This document shows, in pieces, positions 43,271 to 54,112 of a stretch of DNA of 64,000 nucleotides (position 1 is the stretch's first letter; each line of letters begins with the position of its first letter). The notes under the pieces are model-generated. The model worked only from the letters and a program-made list of their open reading frames with translations. It searched no databases and was not told where the DNA came from. The position numbers were made by a program, and so were the translations under genes. The stretch is from the NCBI GenBank assembly GCA_902618245.1, contig CACMZR010000004.1:62001-126000 (forward strand). Reading direction: 5' to 3'. The stretch is from an uncultured Bacteroidota bacterium. GTDB taxonomy: Bacteria; Bacteroidota; Bacteroidia; Flavobacteriales; Flavobacteriaceae.

Positions 43271-44623
43271 ATGAGAAAACTATTAGAAACCCTTTATAAT
43301 ATCTACAAAATAGAAGAATTACGTGATAGGGTTGTTTTGACCCTAAGTTTACTTTTGGTTTATAGACTTGGAGCTCAGGTTGTGCTGCCTGGGATAGATC
43401 CAATTCAACTATCTGAGCTTAGTGAAAGAACAGATGGTGGTGGTTTACTAGGAATTTTAAACGCTTTCACTGGTGGAGCATTTGCAAATGCATCTATATT
43501 TGCTTTGGGTATTATGCCCTACATCTCTGCCTCAATTGTTGTTCAGCTCATGGGAATAGCAGTTCCATACCTTCAAAAACTTCAAAAGGAGGGTGAAAGT
43601 GGAAGAAAAACAATAAACCAGATAACTAGATGGCTTACAATTGCGATATGTGTAGTACAAGCCCCTGCATATCTTTATGGTCTAAGCGCTCTTGGTGTAC
43701 CTGAAAGCGCATTTATATTAGGGAAGGGACCTTTATTTATATTTTCATCAGTAATCATTTTAGTTACGGGTACTATTTTTGCTATGTGGTTAGGAGAAAA
43801 AATAACAGACAAGGGAATAGGTAATGGTATATCGTTGTTAATTATGGTTGGAATAATTGCCAATTTACCGCAATCTTTCACACAAGAATTTGTATCTAGA
43901 GTATCAGAGAATAATGGTGGTTTAATGCTAGTCTTGATAGAGTTAGTTTTATGGATAGTTATTATTTTACTTTCAATATTACTTACTCTGGCGGTCAGAC
44001 GGATCCCTGTTCAGTATGCTAGGAGACAAGCTGGTGGTTCTTCTACCGACAGGACAGTTTATGGTTCTCGCCAGTATATTCCTTTAAAGTTAAATGCATC
44101 AGGAGTTATGCCCATTATTTTTGCACAAGCTATAATGTTTGCCCCAGCATATATTGGTGGTGCTCTCGGTGACACCAGTGCAGGCCTATGGATGCAAACA
44201 AATTTTTCAGATATATTTGGTTTATGGTATAATGTTCTTTTTTCAGTTCTTATAATTGTTTTTACATATTTTTATACAGCTATAACAGTACCTACAAACA
44301 AAATGTCTGACGATTTAAAACGTAGTGGTGGATTTGTGCCAGGAATCCGTCCTGGAAACGAAACATCAGAATATTTAGATAGAGTAATGTCACACATAAC
44401 CTTTCCAGGTTCAATTTTTTTAGCTATTATTGCAATTTTTCCTGCAATTGTAGTTAAACTTCTAGGTATTCAGCAAGGATGGGCCCTTTTTTATGGCGGG
44501 ACATCACTATTAATTATGGTGGGTGTAGCTATTGATACAATTCAGCAGGTAAATTCATATTTGTTAAATAGACATTATGACGGTTTAATGAAATCAGGAA
44601 AAGTTAGAAGAACTATAAATTAG
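43271..44623 (+). CDS. secY: Protein translocase subunit SecY
   Basis: SecY motifs ([56 protein letters not shown]-like). Confidence 0.98.
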   Translation: MRKLLETLYNIYKIEELRDRVVLTLSLLLVYRLGAQVVLPGIDPIQLSELSERTDGGGLLGILNAFTGGAFANASIFALGIMPYISASIVVQLMGIAVPYLQKLQKEGESGRKTINQITRWLTIAICVVQAPAYLYGLSALGVPESAFILGKGPLFIFSSVIILVTGTIFAMWLGEKITDKGIGNGISLLIMVGIIANLPQSFTQEFVSRVSENNGGLMLVLIELVLWIVIILLSILLTLAVRRIPVQYARRQAGGSSTDRTVYGSRQYIPLKLNASGVMPIIFAQAIMFAPAYIGGALGDTSAGLWMQTNFSDIFGLWYNVLFSVLIIVFTYFYTAITVPTNKMSDDLKRSGGFVPGIRPGNETSEYLDRVMSHITFPGSIFLAIIAIFPAIVVKLLGIQQGWALFYGGTSLLIMVGVAIDTIQQVNSYLLNRHYDGLMKSGKVRRTIN

Positions 44624-44624
44624 A

Positions 44625-44840
44625 ATGGCAAAGCAATCAGCAATAGAACAAGAGGGAACAATAATTGAAGCATTATCTAATGCTATGTTTAGAGTTGAAC
44701 TTGAAAATGGTCATGTTGTAACGGCTCACATTTCTGGAAAAATGAGGTTGCATTACATTAAACTACTTCCGGGTGATAAAGTCAAATTAGAAATGAGTCC
44801 TTATGATTTATCTAAAGCAAGAATAACCTTTAGATTTTAA
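44625..44840 (+). CDS. infA: Translation initiation factor IF-1
   Basis: [62 protein letters not shown]. Confidence 0.98.
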   Translation: MAKQSAIEQEGTIIEALSNAMFRVELENGHVVTAHISGKMRLHYIKLLPGDKVKLEMSPYDLSKARITFRF

Positions 44841-44856
44841 TACAAAATTAGAGATA

Positions 44857-44972
44857 TGAAAACGAGAGCATCAATAAAAAAACGAAGCGCGGATTGTAAA
44901 ATAGTTAGAAGGAAGGGCCGTTTATATGTAATTAATAAAAAAAATCCACGGTTTAAACAAAGACAAGGTTAA
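44857..44972 (+). pseudogene. rpmJ: 50S ribosomal protein L36 gene with apparent 1-nt deletion (frameshift), 116 nt instead of 117
   Basis: ATG frame reads [15 protein letters not shown]; inserting one A in the A6 run (44877-44882) restores [38 protein letters not shown] ending at TAA 44972. Confidence 0.8.
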
Positions 44973-44974
44973 TT

Positions 44975-45349
44975 ATGGCAAGAATATCAGGAGTAGACAT
45001 TCCAAAACATAAAAGAGGTGTTATCTCTCTTACTTACATTTTCGGTATAGGTAAAAGCCGTGCACATTCAATTTTACAAAAAGCAAAAGTTGACGAGGAA
45101 AAAAAGGTCCAAGATTGGACTGACGATGAAACTTCACGCATAAGAGAAGTTGTTGGAACATATAAGATTGAAGGAGAGTTACGCTCAGAAGTTCAGTTAA
45201 GTATAAAAAGACTAATGGATATTGGTTGTTATCGAGGTATAAGGCATCGAACGGGTCTACCACTTCGCGGACAAAGAACAAAAAACAACTCTCGAACGAG
45301 AAAAGGGAAACGAAAGACAGTTGCAAATAAGAAAAAGGCAACTAAATAA
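44975..45349 (+). CDS. rpsM: 30S ribosomal protein S13
   Basis: [55 protein letters not shown]. Confidence 0.98.
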   Translation: MARISGVDIPKHKRGVISLTYIFGIGKSRAHSILQKAKVDEEKKVQDWTDDETSRIREVVGTYKIEGELRSEVQLSIKRLMDIGCYRGIRHRTGLPLRGQRTKNNSRTRKGKRKTVANKKKATK

Positions 45350-45360
45350 TAATTTTAATT

Positions 45361-45744
45361 ATGGCAAAAACAACAGGAAAAAAAAGAAAAGTATTGGTTG
45401 AAGCAATCGGGGAAGCTCATATAAATGCGTCATTCAATAACATTATTATTTCATTGACAAACTCAAAAGGAGATGTGATTTCCTGGTCATCTGCTGGGAA
45501 AATGGGCTTCAGAGGGTCAAAAAAAAATACACCTTATGCAGCTCAAACTGCCGCTGAAGATTGTGCCAAAACTGCCCAAGACGCTGGCTTAAGAAAAGTA
45601 AAAGCGTTTGTGAAAGGTCCTGGAAATGGTCGTGAATCTGCAATACGAACTCTACATAATAACGGTATAGAGGTTCTAGAAATTATAGACGTAACACCAC
45701 TTCCACATAATGGTTGTAGACCTCCTAAAAGAAGAAGAGTTTAA
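45361..45744 (+). CDS. rpsK: 30S ribosomal protein S11
   Basis: [43 protein letters not shown]. Confidence 0.98.
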   Translation: MAKTTGKKRKVLVEAIGEAHINASFNNIIISLTNSKGDVISWSSAGKMGFRGSKKNTPYAAQTAAEDCAKTAQDAGLRKVKAFVKGPGNGRESAIRTLHNNGIEVLEIIDVTPLPHNGCRPPKRRRV

Positions 45745-45771
45745 GTGATTATAACAAAAAAACTAAAATAA

Positions 45772-46377
45772 ATGGCAAGATATACTGGTCCAAAAACTAA
45801 AATTGCTCGAAAATTTGGAGAACCTATCTTCGGGAGTGACAAAGCTTTCGAAAAAAGGAACTACCCCCCTGGGCAGCATGGTGTCTCCAAACGAAGAGGT
45901 AAAAAATCTGAGTACTCAATTCAGCTTATGGAAAAACAAAAGGCCAAATTTACTTATGGGATTTTAGAGCGTCAGTTTAGAAATCTTTTCGAGAAAGCAA
46001 GCAGAAGTAAAGGAGTTACAGGAGAAGTCTTACTTCAACTATGTGAATCTAGACTTGATAACTTAGTCTATCGGTTCGGATTATCACCATCTAGAAGTGG
46101 GGCAAGACAATTAGTTTCTCACCGTCATATAACAGTAAACGGCTCCGTAGTAAATATTCCATCATACCAAGTTAAAGAGGGAGATGTTATAGGGGTAAGA
46201 GAAAAATCTAAAACACTAAATATTATTCAAGAAACAAAAACAAAAAATGAATCTTTGTATGAGTGGTTAAGTTGGAACAAAAATGAATTTAATGGGACAT
46301 ATGTTAGCATTCCTGAAAGAATTCAAATCCCCGAAAATATAAAAGAACAATTAATAGTCGAACTATATTCAAAATAA
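45772..46377 (+). CDS. rpsD: 30S ribosomal protein S4
   Basis: [50 protein letters not shown]. Confidence 0.98.
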   Translation: MARYTGPKTKIARKFGEPIFGSDKAFEKRNYPPGQHGVSKRRGKKSEYSIQLMEKQKAKFTYGILERQFRNLFEKASRSKGVTGEVLLQLCESRLDNLVYRFGLSPSRSGARQLVSHRHITVNGSVVNIPSYQVKEGDVIGVREKSKTLNIIQETKTKNESLYEWLSWNKNEFNGTYVSIPERIQIPENIKEQLIVELYSK

Positions 46378-46397
46378 ACAAACAGAACTTCTAAACT

Positions 46398-47390
46398 ATG
46401 GCAATATTGAATTTTCAAAAACCAGATAAAGTAATAATGATAGATTCCTCTGAATTCGAGGGTAAATTTGAGTTTCGTCCTTTGGAACCTGGGTATGGAT
46501 TAACTGTAGGAAATGCATTAAGACGTGTTCTACTATCCTCCTTGGAGGGATTTGCAATAACCTCAGTCAAAATAGAAAATGTCGAGCATGAGTTTTCTAC
46601 GATACCAGGTGTAGTTGAAGATGTAACCGAAATAATTTTAAATTTAAAACAAATCCGCTTTAAAAGACAGATTGAGGAATCTGAGGAGGAAAAGGTCACC
46701 ATTTCTTTAGGAGGACAAGATCAGATAAAAGCTGCTGATTTTCAGAGATTTATATCTGGATTTCAAATATTAAACCCTGATTTAGTTGTATGTAATCTTG
46801 AAAAAAAGGTTCAAATTAGTTTGTCAATCACAATAGAGAAGGGTAGAGGATATGTCCCTGCAGAAGAAAATAAAAAAACATCTAGTGAGTTAGGTGTTAT
46901 AGCTATCGATTCTATTTTCACACCAATAAAAAATGTGAAGTACAGTATAGAAAATTATCGTGTAGAACAAAAAACAGATTACGAAAAATTAGTATTTGAA
47001 ATTATCTCTGATGGATCAATACATCCTAAGGATGCACTAACAGAAGCTGCAAAAACACTGATTCATCATTTTATGCTTTTCTCTGATGAAAGAATTACAC
47101 TTGAAGCTGATGAAATAGCTCAGACAGAAACTTATGACGAGGAGTCTCTGCACATGCGACAACTCTTGAAAACCAAATTAATTGATATGGATCTATCAGT
47201 ACGGGCATTAAATTGTTTAAAAGCAGCTGAAGTAGATACCTTAGGTGACTTAGTTTCATACAATAAGAATGATCTTATGAAATTTAGAAACTTCGGTAAA
47301 AAATCACTTACAGAGCTTGAAGAATTGGTTGTCCTCAAAGGTTTGTCATTTGGTATGGACCTGTCAAAATACAAATTGGATAAAGATTAA
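46398..47390 (+). CDS. rpoA: DNA-directed RNA polymerase subunit alpha
   Basis: [26 protein letters not shown]; alpha-[24 protein letters not shown]. Confidence 0.98.
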   Translation: MAILNFQKPDKVIMIDSSEFEGKFEFRPLEPGYGLTVGNALRRVLLSSLEGFAITSVKIENVEHEFSTIPGVVEDVTEIILNLKQIRFKRQIEESEEEKVTISLGGQDQIKAADFQRFISGFQILNPDLVVCNLEKKVQISLSITIEKGRGYVPAEENKKTSSELGVIAIDSIFTPIKNVKYSIENYRVEQKTDYEKLVFEIISDGSIHPKDALTEAAKTLIHHFMLFSDERITLEADEIAQTETYDEESLHMRQLLKTKLIDMDLSVRALNCLKAAEVDTLGDLVSYNKNDLMKFRNFGKKSLTELEELVVLKGLSFGMDLSKYKLDKD

Positions 47391-47405
47391 TTTACATAAA
47401 AATAA

Positions 47406-47933
47406 ATGAGACACGGGAAAAAAGTCATCCATTTAGGGCGTAAAACAGCTCACAGAAAATCAATGCTAGCAAATTTAGGTTGTTCTTTGATTGAACACAA
47501 AAGGATAAACACAACTGTGACAAAGGCAAAAGCATTGAAGCGCTTCATTGAGCCTATAATTACTAGATCAAAAACCGACTCTACTCATAATAGGAGAATT
47601 GCATTCTCTTTATTAAGGGATAAAAAAACAATTACAGAGCTCTTCAGAGAAGTAGCCTCTAAAGTTGGTGATCGTCCAGGAGGATATACAAGAGTTATTA
47701 AAGTTGGTAACAGACTTGGTGATAACGCTTCGATGGCTATGATTGAATTGGTGGATTTTAATGAGATCTACAATACCGAGAAAATAACAAAGAAAAAAAC
47801 AAGAAGACGCTCTGGTACCAAGAATAAGGCCACAGAAACTACAAAATCAAAAGACAAAGTTTCTAACGAGATTATTATTGAACCTTCTGACAATACAACG
47901 GATAGCACTTCTTCTCAAAAAAAAAGTGAATAG
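47406..47933 (+). CDS. rplQ: 50S ribosomal protein L17 with lysine-rich C-terminal extension
   Basis: [44 protein letters not shown]. Confidence 0.97.
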   Translation: MRHGKKVIHLGRKTAHRKSMLANLGCSLIEHKRINTTVTKAKALKRFIEPIITRSKTDSTHNRRIAFSLLRDKKTITELFREVASKVGDRPGGYTRVIKVGNRLGDNASMAMIELVDFNEIYNTEKITKKKTRRRSGTKNKATETTKSKDKVSNEIIIEPSDNTTDSTSSQKKSE

Positions 47934-47975
47934 TAAATTGAATAGATAACAATATTATTCTCTTTATTCAATATT

Positions 47976-48007
47976 AAAGGATAAACCTTTTTGTTTATCC
48001 TTTTTTT
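47976..48007 (+). terminator. Rho-independent terminator after rplQ
   Basis: AAAGGATAAAC-CTTTTT-GTTTATCCTTT followed by TTTT. Confidence 0.85.
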
Positions 48008-48029
48008 GATTTATTTTGTAATTAGAATC

Positions 48030-49133
48030 ATGGTGTACAGATCAAAAAAACAGGCTTTTGTTTTACTTGCAGATGGGACTCAATTTTTTGGAAAGTCAAT
48101 AGGTATTGAAGGTGATGCTTTTGGAGAAATTTGTTTTAATACTGGCATGACGGGCTATCAAGAAATTTTTACAGACCCATCTTATTTTGGTCAAATTATG
48201 GTCACAACTAATACTCACATTGGTAATTATGGAATTGAAAAACATGAATCTCAATCAAAAGGTATATCTATTGCTGGATTAATATGTAAGGATTTTAGTT
48301 TTAACTTTTCTAGACCTAGCGGCACAGAATCGTTATTTGATTATTTGAGGAGCCATAGATTAGTCACAATTTGCGATGTAGATACGAGGGCACTAGTTAA
48401 TTATATTAGAGAAAACGGAGCTATGAATGCCGTTATTTCCACTAACATTGGAACGGAAAAAAAGCTACTTAAAGAACTAGAAAGTTCTCCAAGTATGGAA
48501 GGTTTAGAATTAGCTTCAAAGGTGTCAACAAAGAAATCTTACACGGTCGGTAATCCTGACTCCAAGTATAGAATAGCAGCTATTGATCTAGGAGTAAAAC
48601 AAAATATTTTACATAACATGATTGAAAGAAACATGTTTGTAAAGGTATTTCCATATGATACTTCTTACAAAGAGCTGGAAGCTTTCAAACCAGATGGATA
48701 TTTTATATCTAACGGCCCTGGAGATCCCCTACCCCTTAAAGGCGTTCAATCAGTTGCAAAAAAAATTATCGAAAATAACAAGCCTTTATTTGGTATTTGC
48801 CTTGGTCATCAAATAATAGCATTGGCAAATGGAATTCCAACATTTAAGATGTTTAATGGACATAGGGGAATTAATCATCCTGTAAAAAATATCATAACAG
48901 GTAAGGGTGAAATCACATCTCAAAACCACGGATTCGCTGTAGATATGAAAGCTGCTAAAAAAAACTCACAGATTGAAATTACTCATGTCCATCTTAATGA
49001 CGGAACACTTGCTGGCATGAGATTAAAAAATAAAAAGTGTTTTTCAGTCCAGTATCATCCAGAAGCAGGACCTGGCCCTAACGATGCTACATATCTTTTT
49101 GACATTTTTAAAAAATATTTAGACAAAACATAA
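48030..49133 (+). CDS. carA: Carbamoyl-phosphate synthase small subunit
   Basis: NTGMTGYQEIFTDPSYFGQIMVTTNTHIGNYG; GATase motif FGICLGHQIIA. ATG 48030 preferred because the ORF-track start (47991) lies inside the terminator. Confidence 0.95.
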   Translation: MVYRSKKQAFVLLADGTQFFGKSIGIEGDAFGEICFNTGMTGYQEIFTDPSYFGQIMVTTNTHIGNYGIEKHESQSKGISIAGLICKDFSFNFSRPSGTESLFDYLRSHRLVTICDVDTRALVNYIRENGAMNAVISTNIGTEKKLLKELESSPSMEGLELASKVSTKKSYTVGNPDSKYRIAAIDLGVKQNILHNMIERNMFVKVFPYDTSYKELEAFKPDGYFISNGPGDPLPLKGVQSVAKKIIENNKPLFGICLGHQIIALANGIPTFKMFNGHRGINHPVKNIITGKGEITSQNHGFAVDMKAAKKNSQIEITHVHLNDGTLAGMRLKNKKCFSVQYHPEAGPGPNDATYLFDIFKKYLDKT

Positions 49134-49158
49134 ACCAAATTAAAATATTTATAACTCC

Positions 49159-50448
49159 ATGAGTGCAATAATTAAAATACACGCAAGACAAATATTTGAT
49201 TCAAGAGGAAATCCAACAGTTGAGGTTGACGCTATTACTGAAAATGGAATTTTAGGAAGAGCTGCTGTACCCTCTGGTGCGTCAACTGGAGAACATGAGG
49301 CAGTTGAGCTACGTGATGGTGGAGAAAAATATATGGGTAAATCTGTGGGAAAGGCTATAAAAAACGTGAATGAAACTATTTCAAAAGAAATTTTAGGTAT
49401 TTCAGTATTTGAACAGGAAAAAATAGATAGCTTAATGATAAAATTAGATGGAACTCAGAATAAGGCGAAATTAGGTGCAAATTCTATTTTAGGCGTCTCT
49501 CTTGCAGTCTCCAAAGCTGCTGCAAATGAGCTTGGACTTCCCCTTTACAGGTATATTGGAGGGGTTAATGCTAAAACTCTTCCAGTACCTATGATGAATA
49601 TCATTAATGGAGGATCGCATTCAGATGCACCAATTGCTTTTCAGGAATTTATGATTATGCCTGTAGGAGCAACTTCATTTACTCACGCAATGCAAATAGG
49701 TTCTGAAATTTTTCATAACCTTAAAAAAGAATTAAATAAACGTAACTTAAGTACTGCTGTTGGAGATGAAGGGGGTTTTGCTCCTAGGTTGAAAGGCACC
49801 GAAGACGCATTAGATACAATTATTGCATCCATAACTAAAGCTGGGTACAAAGTTGGGTCTGAAGTGATGATAGCTCTTGACTGTGCGGCAGCAGAATTTT
49901 ATAGAGACGGTATTTATGACTATACTATTTTTGAGGGTAAAAATGGTTTAAAACTTAGCTCTGAAGAGCAAGCATCATATTTAGAAAAACTAGTAGAAAA
50001 ATATCCCATAATATCTATTGAGGACGGAATGGATGAAAATGACTGGGAAGGCTGGAGATATCTGACAAAGTTGATAGGTAAAAAAACTCAATTAGTTGGG
50101 GATGATTTATTTGTTACCAATGTAAAACGACTCGCCAAAGGGATTGATCAAAAAATTGCAAACTCAATACTTATTAAAGTTAACCAAATAGGAACATTAA
50201 CAGAGACTATTGCAGCAGTTGATATGGCACATAAATCTGGATATACTTCAGTCATGTCACATCGTTCAGGAGAAACTGAAGACAATACAATTGCTGATTT
50301 AGCAGTTGCACTAAATACAGGTCAAATTAAAACTGGATCAGTTTCAAGAAGTGATCGTATGTCAAAGTACAATCAATTGTTAAGAATTGAAGAAGAGCTT
50401 AGTAAATCAGCTTTTTTTCCAAAAGAGAATGCATTTAAGCACCTTTAA
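49159..50448 (+). CDS. eno: Enolase
   Basis: [57 protein letters not shown]. Confidence 0.98.
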   Translation: MSAIIKIHARQIFDSRGNPTVEVDAITENGILGRAAVPSGASTGEHEAVELRDGGEKYMGKSVGKAIKNVNETISKEILGISVFEQEKIDSLMIKLDGTQNKAKLGANSILGVSLAVSKAAANELGLPLYRYIGGVNAKTLPVPMMNIINGGSHSDAPIAFQEFMIMPVGATSFTHAMQIGSEIFHNLKKELNKRNLSTAVGDEGGFAPRLKGTEDALDTIIASITKAGYKVGSEVMIALDCAAAEFYRDGIYDYTIFEGKNGLKLSSEEQASYLEKLVEKYPIISIEDGMDENDWEGWRYLTKLIGKKTQLVGDDLFVTNVKRLAKGIDQKIANSILIKVNQIGTLTETIAAVDMAHKSGYTSVMSHRSGETEDNTIADLAVALNTGQIKTGSVSRSDRMSKYNQLLRIEEELSKSAFFPKENAFKHL

Positions 50449-50503
50449 ATTAAGATGATTTTATTAACTTAATAAGATGTATTTTCTTAAAATAAATTTA
50501 TAA

Positions 50504-51769
50504 ATGAGTAATTCAATTAAAATAAATTATAATAGCAAAGAATATGAATTTCCTCTAATTGAAGGTTCAGAGAAAGAAAAGGCAATTGATATCAAAACCC
50601 TTAGAGCCCAAACAGGATTGATTACTTACGACCCTGGTTACAAAAATACTGGCTCTTGTACAAGTGAAATTACATATCTTAATGGTGAAGAAGGAATCCT
50701 TCATCATCGTGGATATTCAATTGAAGAGCTATGCGCAAAGGCTAGCTTCTTAGAGGTTGCATTTCTACTGATTTTTGGTGATATGCCAACTAAAAAAGAA
50801 TTGGATCTTTTAAATGATGAAATTAGAAAAGACTCACTCGTTGATGAGGATATAAAGTTAATTTTAAAAAGTTTTCCCAAGTCTGCACATCCTATGGGTA
50901 TATTAGCTTCATTAACTTCAGGCCTTATTGCTTTTAATCCAAGTACTGTTAATATTAAATCAGAAGAAAGTATGCGTGAAGCTATAATTATGTTGATGGC
51001 AAAATTTCCAATTTTATGCTCGTGGACTCACAGAAAAGTTAAAGGTCTACCTCTCAACTATGCAAATACTTCACTTTCATATGTTGAAAATATAGCTCAT
51101 ATGTTATTCAAACTTCCACACCAAGATTACACTCCTAGTCCTATTGTTGTTGATGCTTTAAATAAGTTACTAATTCTTCATGCTGATCATGAACAAAATT
51201 GTTCAACGTCTACTGTAAGAATTGTGGGCTCGTCAGAAGCAGGACTTTTTGCATCAGTTTCAGCTGGTGTTTCAGCGCTATGGGGAAGACTCCATGGTGG
51301 TGCGAATCAGGGAGTTATAGAGATGCTAAAGGCGATTAAAAGAGATGGGGGGGACACAAAAAAGTTCATGGCTAGAGCCAAAGATAAAAATGACAGTTTT
51401 AGATTGATGGGATTTGGCCACAGGGTATATAAGAATTTTGATCCTAGAGCCCGTATTATAAAAAAAGCTGCTGATCAAGTGTTAGGAGAGCTTGGAATTA
51501 ATGATCCAATTCTTAAAATTGCAAATGACTTGGAAGAAGAAGCTCTCTCAGATCCGTATTTTATTGACAGGAAATTATATCCTAATGTTGATTTTTATTC
51601 AGGAATTATCTATCGTGCACTTGGAATACCAACAGAAATGTTTACGGTCATGTTTGCATTAGGTAGAGTACCTGGATGGATTGCACAGTGGGCTGAAATG
51701 AGAAGGAATAAAGAACCTATTGGGAGACCTCGCCAAATTTATACAGGAAAAACAAAACGTTCCATCTAA
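50504..51769 (+). CDS. gltA: Citrate synthase
   Basis: HADHEQNCSTSTVRIVGSS, LWGRLHGGANQGVIEML, MGFGHRVYKNFDPRA. Confidence 0.97.
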   Translation: MSNSIKINYNSKEYEFPLIEGSEKEKAIDIKTLRAQTGLITYDPGYKNTGSCTSEITYLNGEEGILHHRGYSIEELCAKASFLEVAFLLIFGDMPTKKELDLLNDEIRKDSLVDEDIKLILKSFPKSAHPMGILASLTSGLIAFNPSTVNIKSEESMREAIIMLMAKFPILCSWTHRKVKGLPLNYANTSLSYVENIAHMLFKLPHQDYTPSPIVVDALNKLLILHADHEQNCSTSTVRIVGSSEAGLFASVSAGVSALWGRLHGGANQGVIEMLKAIKRDGGDTKKFMARAKDKNDSFRLMGFGHRVYKNFDPRARIIKKAADQVLGELGINDPILKIANDLEEEALSDPYFIDRKLYPNVDFYSGIIYRALGIPTEMFTVMFALGRVPGWIAQWAEMRRNKEPIGRPRQIYTGKTKRSI

Positions 51770-51779
51770 AAGCTAGATA

Positions 51780-52235
51780 TTATTCATCAATTGAGGGTAG
51801 ACTGTTTTCCAATCTGTTTTTAATAATTTTTTTAAAAAACTTGTGTATAGATTTCTTATCAGCCAACACCTTTATATATAAACTGTCTTTATAAATTGAA
51901 TACTCTTCGGCTTTGCCCTTGTATATTTTGAGCTTAAAGTAGGGTATAATTAGACCATAAGTCTCTAATAAGCTTCTAAAAAAAACGATTATTCCTTTTG
52001 GGCGCAATTCTATATTACATTTATTTATATTATTGTCTAATAAAAGAAGATTTTTAATATTAATTGATGCGCTAGAAATAATCAATTTTTCTGATCCTAT
52101 TCCTCCCATCTTTAATCGTTCTTTAATTGAAAAAGGTTTTCCAACCAGTTTATCAATTTCTTTTTTTTGTTTTATATCATTATAAGAAATATTTAAAAGC
52201 ATATTTAAAGTTAAGATATATATGTTAAGAGCCAT
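51780..52235 (-). CDS. Hypothetical protein (start possibly 52202)
   Basis: Complete ORF filling the gltA-argS gap on the opposite strand; lysine/isoleucine-rich; no recognised domain. Confidence 0.55.
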   Translation of the reverse strand: MALNIYILTLNMLLNISYNDIKQKKEIDKLVGKPFSIKERLKMGGIGSEKLIISSASINIKNLLLLDNNINKCNIELRPKGIIVFFRSLLETYGLIIPYFKLKIYKGKAEEYSIYKDSLYIKVLADKKSIHKFFKKIIKNRLENSLPSIDE

Positions 52236-52275
52236 AATTGGATAATAATAATATTTATCTTTAACTCGAAAATAA

Positions 52276-54063
52276 TTGATGAATACAAATTATAATAATC
52301 ATTTTTCTAATTCACTAAAAACATTCTTTAAATCTAAATTTGATTTAGAAATTAACACTTTTGAATTTCAAAATACAAGAAAAGAATTTAAGGGTAATGT
52401 GACTCTATTGGTATTCCCTATTCTTAAATATTTAAAAATAGATGTTGAAAAATTGGCAAAACTTATAGGGGAATATTTACTTAAAAATAATGAAAATGTA
52501 GAGGGCTTTAATGTTGTAAAGGGTTTTTTAAACCTTTCGTTAAGTGATACTTTTTTTTTGAATTGTTTCTCAGCTATCTATAGTGATAAAAATTTTGGTC
52601 ACAAGACTTTAAATAAAAACTCACCCAAAGTGATGGTTGAATTTTCCTCACCCAATACAAATAAGCCACTTCATCTAGGTCACATTAGGAACAACCTATT
52701 GGGTTATTCTATTTCAAAAATTCTTGAGGCTGATGGTAAAAAGGTTATTAAAACTCAGATAATAAACGATAGGGGTATCCATATATGTAAATCCATGATT
52801 GCTTGGATTAAATATGGAAAAGGAGATACACCTAAAAAGTCTGGTCTTAAAGGTGACCAATTAGTTGGAAAATATTATGTCATTTTTGAACAAGTATATA
52901 AAAAACAAATTGCAAGTTTAATTTCGAAAGGTAAATCAATAAAGGAAGCTGAGAAGATAGCTCCAATTATTTTAGAAGCTCAACAAATGTTAAGATTGTG
53001 GGAGTCTAAAGATTCTAAAGTAATTTCATTATGGAAAAAAATGAACCAGTGGGTTTATGATGGTTTTGATCTTACCTATAAAAAACTTGGGGTTAATTTT
53101 GATTCATATTATTATGAAAGTAAAACATATTTGGTTGGTAAAAAAATTGTTGAGAAAGGTTTAAAACAAGGACTATTTTTTAAAAAAAATGATGGTTCAG
53201 TCTGGATTGATTTATCCGATGAAGGATTAGGAGAAAAACTTCTTCTTCGTTCTGATGGTACATCGGTATATATAACTCAAGACTTAGGGACTGCCTTGTT
53301 GCGCATGGAAAAAAATCCAGAATTAAATGGATTGGTATTTACAGTTGGAAATGAACAAGATTACCATTTTAAAGTACTTTTTTCGATTATAAAAAAGTTA
53401 GGATTTAATTGGTCAAGCTCACTGTATCACTTAAGTTATGGAATGGTAGACTTACCTAGTGGTAAAATGAAAAGTAGAGAAGGAACTGTCGTTGATGCAG
53501 ATAACCTAATTAACGAAATGACTAAAAAGGCTAAGTCAATTGCAAAATCTGTTGGCAAAATAGAGACTTTAAAAAATTCTGAACGTGAAAATCTTTACAA
53601 CATTATAGGGTTAGGAGCATTAAAATATTTTATTTTAAAGGTAGATCCAAAAAAAAGAATACTTTTCGATCCTGAGGCATCGATTGATTTTAACGGTAAT
53701 ACGGGTCCTTTTATACAATATACTTATGCACGCATCAAATCTTTAGTTAAAAATACCAGAGACCAGTTTTTATCAAATAAAATAAGTTTTAATTTAGATG
53801 AAAGAGAACGAAAATTAATAAATCATTTAAATTTATATCCTGTGACTATTTCACAAGCAGCTGATCAGTATAGTCCCGCGGTTATTGCAAACTATCTCTA
53901 TGAATTGGTAAAAAATTACAATACATTTTATCAAAATGTAAAAGTTCTTGGCGCTAACGAGCCATATCAAAAAGAATTCAGAATTGCTCTTTCAAGAAAG
54001 GTTGGGGATGTTATAAAAAGTGCAACTTTTCTTCTGGGTATTAATCTACCTGAAACTATGTAA
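52276..54063 (+). CDS. argS: Arginyl-tRNA synthetase
   Basis: VEFSSPNTNKPLHLGHIRNNLLG, YGMVDLPSGKMKSREGTVVDADNLI, C-terminal DALR domain. Confidence 0.97.
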   Translation: MMNTNYNNHFSNSLKTFFKSKFDLEINTFEFQNTRKEFKGNVTLLVFPILKYLKIDVEKLAKLIGEYLLKNNENVEGFNVVKGFLNLSLSDTFFLNCFSAIYSDKNFGHKTLNKNSPKVMVEFSSPNTNKPLHLGHIRNNLLGYSISKILEADGKKVIKTQIINDRGIHICKSMIAWIKYGKGDTPKKSGLKGDQLVGKYYVIFEQVYKKQIASLISKGKSIKEAEKIAPIILEAQQMLRLWESKDSKVISLWKKMNQWVYDGFDLTYKKLGVNFDSYYYESKTYLVGKKIVEKGLKQGLFFKKNDGSVWIDLSDEGLGEKLLLRSDGTSVYITQDLGTALLRMEKNPELNGLVFTVGNEQDYHFKVLFSIIKKLGFNWSSSLYHLSYGMVDLPSGKMKSREGTVVDADNLINEMTKKAKSIAKSVGKIETLKNSERENLYNIIGLGALKYFILKVDPKKRILFDPEASIDFNGNTGPFIQYTYARIKSLVKNTRDQFLSNKISFNLDERERKLINHLNLYPVTISQAADQYSPAVIANYLYELVKNYNTFYQNVKVLGANEPYQKEFRIALSRKVGDVIKSATFLLGINLPETM

Positions 54064-54066
54064 AAA

Positions 54067-54090
54067 AAAATCGCTCCGAAGAGCGATTTT
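54067..54090. terminator. Bidirectional terminator between convergent argS and proteorhodopsin
   Basis: AAAATCGCTC-CGAA-GAGCGATTTT, perfect 10-bp stem with flanking A and T runs. Confidence 0.85.
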
Positions 54091-54112
54091 ATTCTTTTTC
54101 ATAACATTTAAG

